DNA of 48,250 nucleotides from a virus. The DNA lies in IMG/VR virus record IMGVR_UViG_3300046001_004344, positions 1-48,250 of that record; one strand, 5' to 3'. The notes beneath the pieces were generated by a model, which was given only the letters and a program-made list of their open reading frames with translations, was not told the origin of the DNA and ran no database searches. Made by a program: the position numbers and the translations under genes. Positions 48,246-48,250 of this stretch are shown here, in pieces; within the stretch, counting starts at the first letter, position 1, and each line of letters begins with the position of its first letter.

Positions 48246-48250
48246 TTATT

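Overview
The window is part of the genome of a large tailed phage (Caudoviricetes, T4-type myovirus head genes) that very probably infects a Bacteroidota host, most likely one of the Flavobacteriia. The phage assignment rests on a head cluster in T4 order: large terminase (33811-35589), portal (35627-37435), prohead protease (39196-39906), scaffold (40285-41781) and major capsid protein (41817-43640). The host assignment is inferred from the strong A+T bias, A-rich leaders without Shine-Dalgarno sequences, TTTG-N20-TAnnTTTG promoters, exported proteins whose signal peptides end in ..SQ, a protein with a type-IX-secretion-like C-terminus, and delta-60 and SHAEG repeat adhesins. There is no integrase, repressor or CRISPR array. 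Both ends cut through coding sequence.

Layout. 1-4241: a tightly overlapping rightward operon of a truncated histidine kinase, a periplasmic coiled-coil protein, a complete membrane histidine kinase, a stand-alone receiver domain, a coiled-coil protein with two C-terminal membrane helices, and a GH19 endolysin. 4247-6710: leftward genes for a probable virion protein and small conserved proteins. 6776-16834: an exported CAP-domain protein, then a run of probable virion or internal proteins, two of them large with hydrophobic segments. 16954-23417: tail-fibre and adhesin region with a frameshifted propeller protein, a SHAEG-repeat fibre of about 40 units and a 14-repeat delta-60 propeller. 23391-28702: a mainly leftward accessory block with a Pyr_excise-like protein, a complete tmRNA gene, an M20 peptidase and a ClpC-like unfoldase, plus one rightward gene. 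28906-31590: small genes (KTSC domain, nucleotidyltransferase, exported protein). 31603-43640: head morphogenesis. 43791-48245: an exported T9SS-like protein, two small basic virion-type proteins, an HNH endonuclease and a cysteine-rich tail protein cut by the right edge.

How the parts may work together. (i) About ten unrelated proteins begin with a short helical, basic or amphipathic peptide ending in [LIV]-x-E followed by Q/A/S/G/E. This resembles the T4 capsid-targeting sequence cut by the prohead protease, and the major capsid protein has a matching site after E60. They may be proteins packaged in the head. (ii) A TATTTAT element lies just upstream of at least 20 starts, 11 of them at only 4-6 nt. 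It looks like a phage-specific late promoter giving nearly leaderless mRNAs, while several accessory genes have host-type promoters. (iii) The two-component proteins are coupled to a lysis cassette, suggesting phosphorelay control of lysis. (iv) tmRNA, ClpC-like unfoldase and peptidase could form a phage-borne ribosome-rescue and protein-recycling module. Points (i)-(iv) are inferences from sequence and context; the individual gene calls are firmer.
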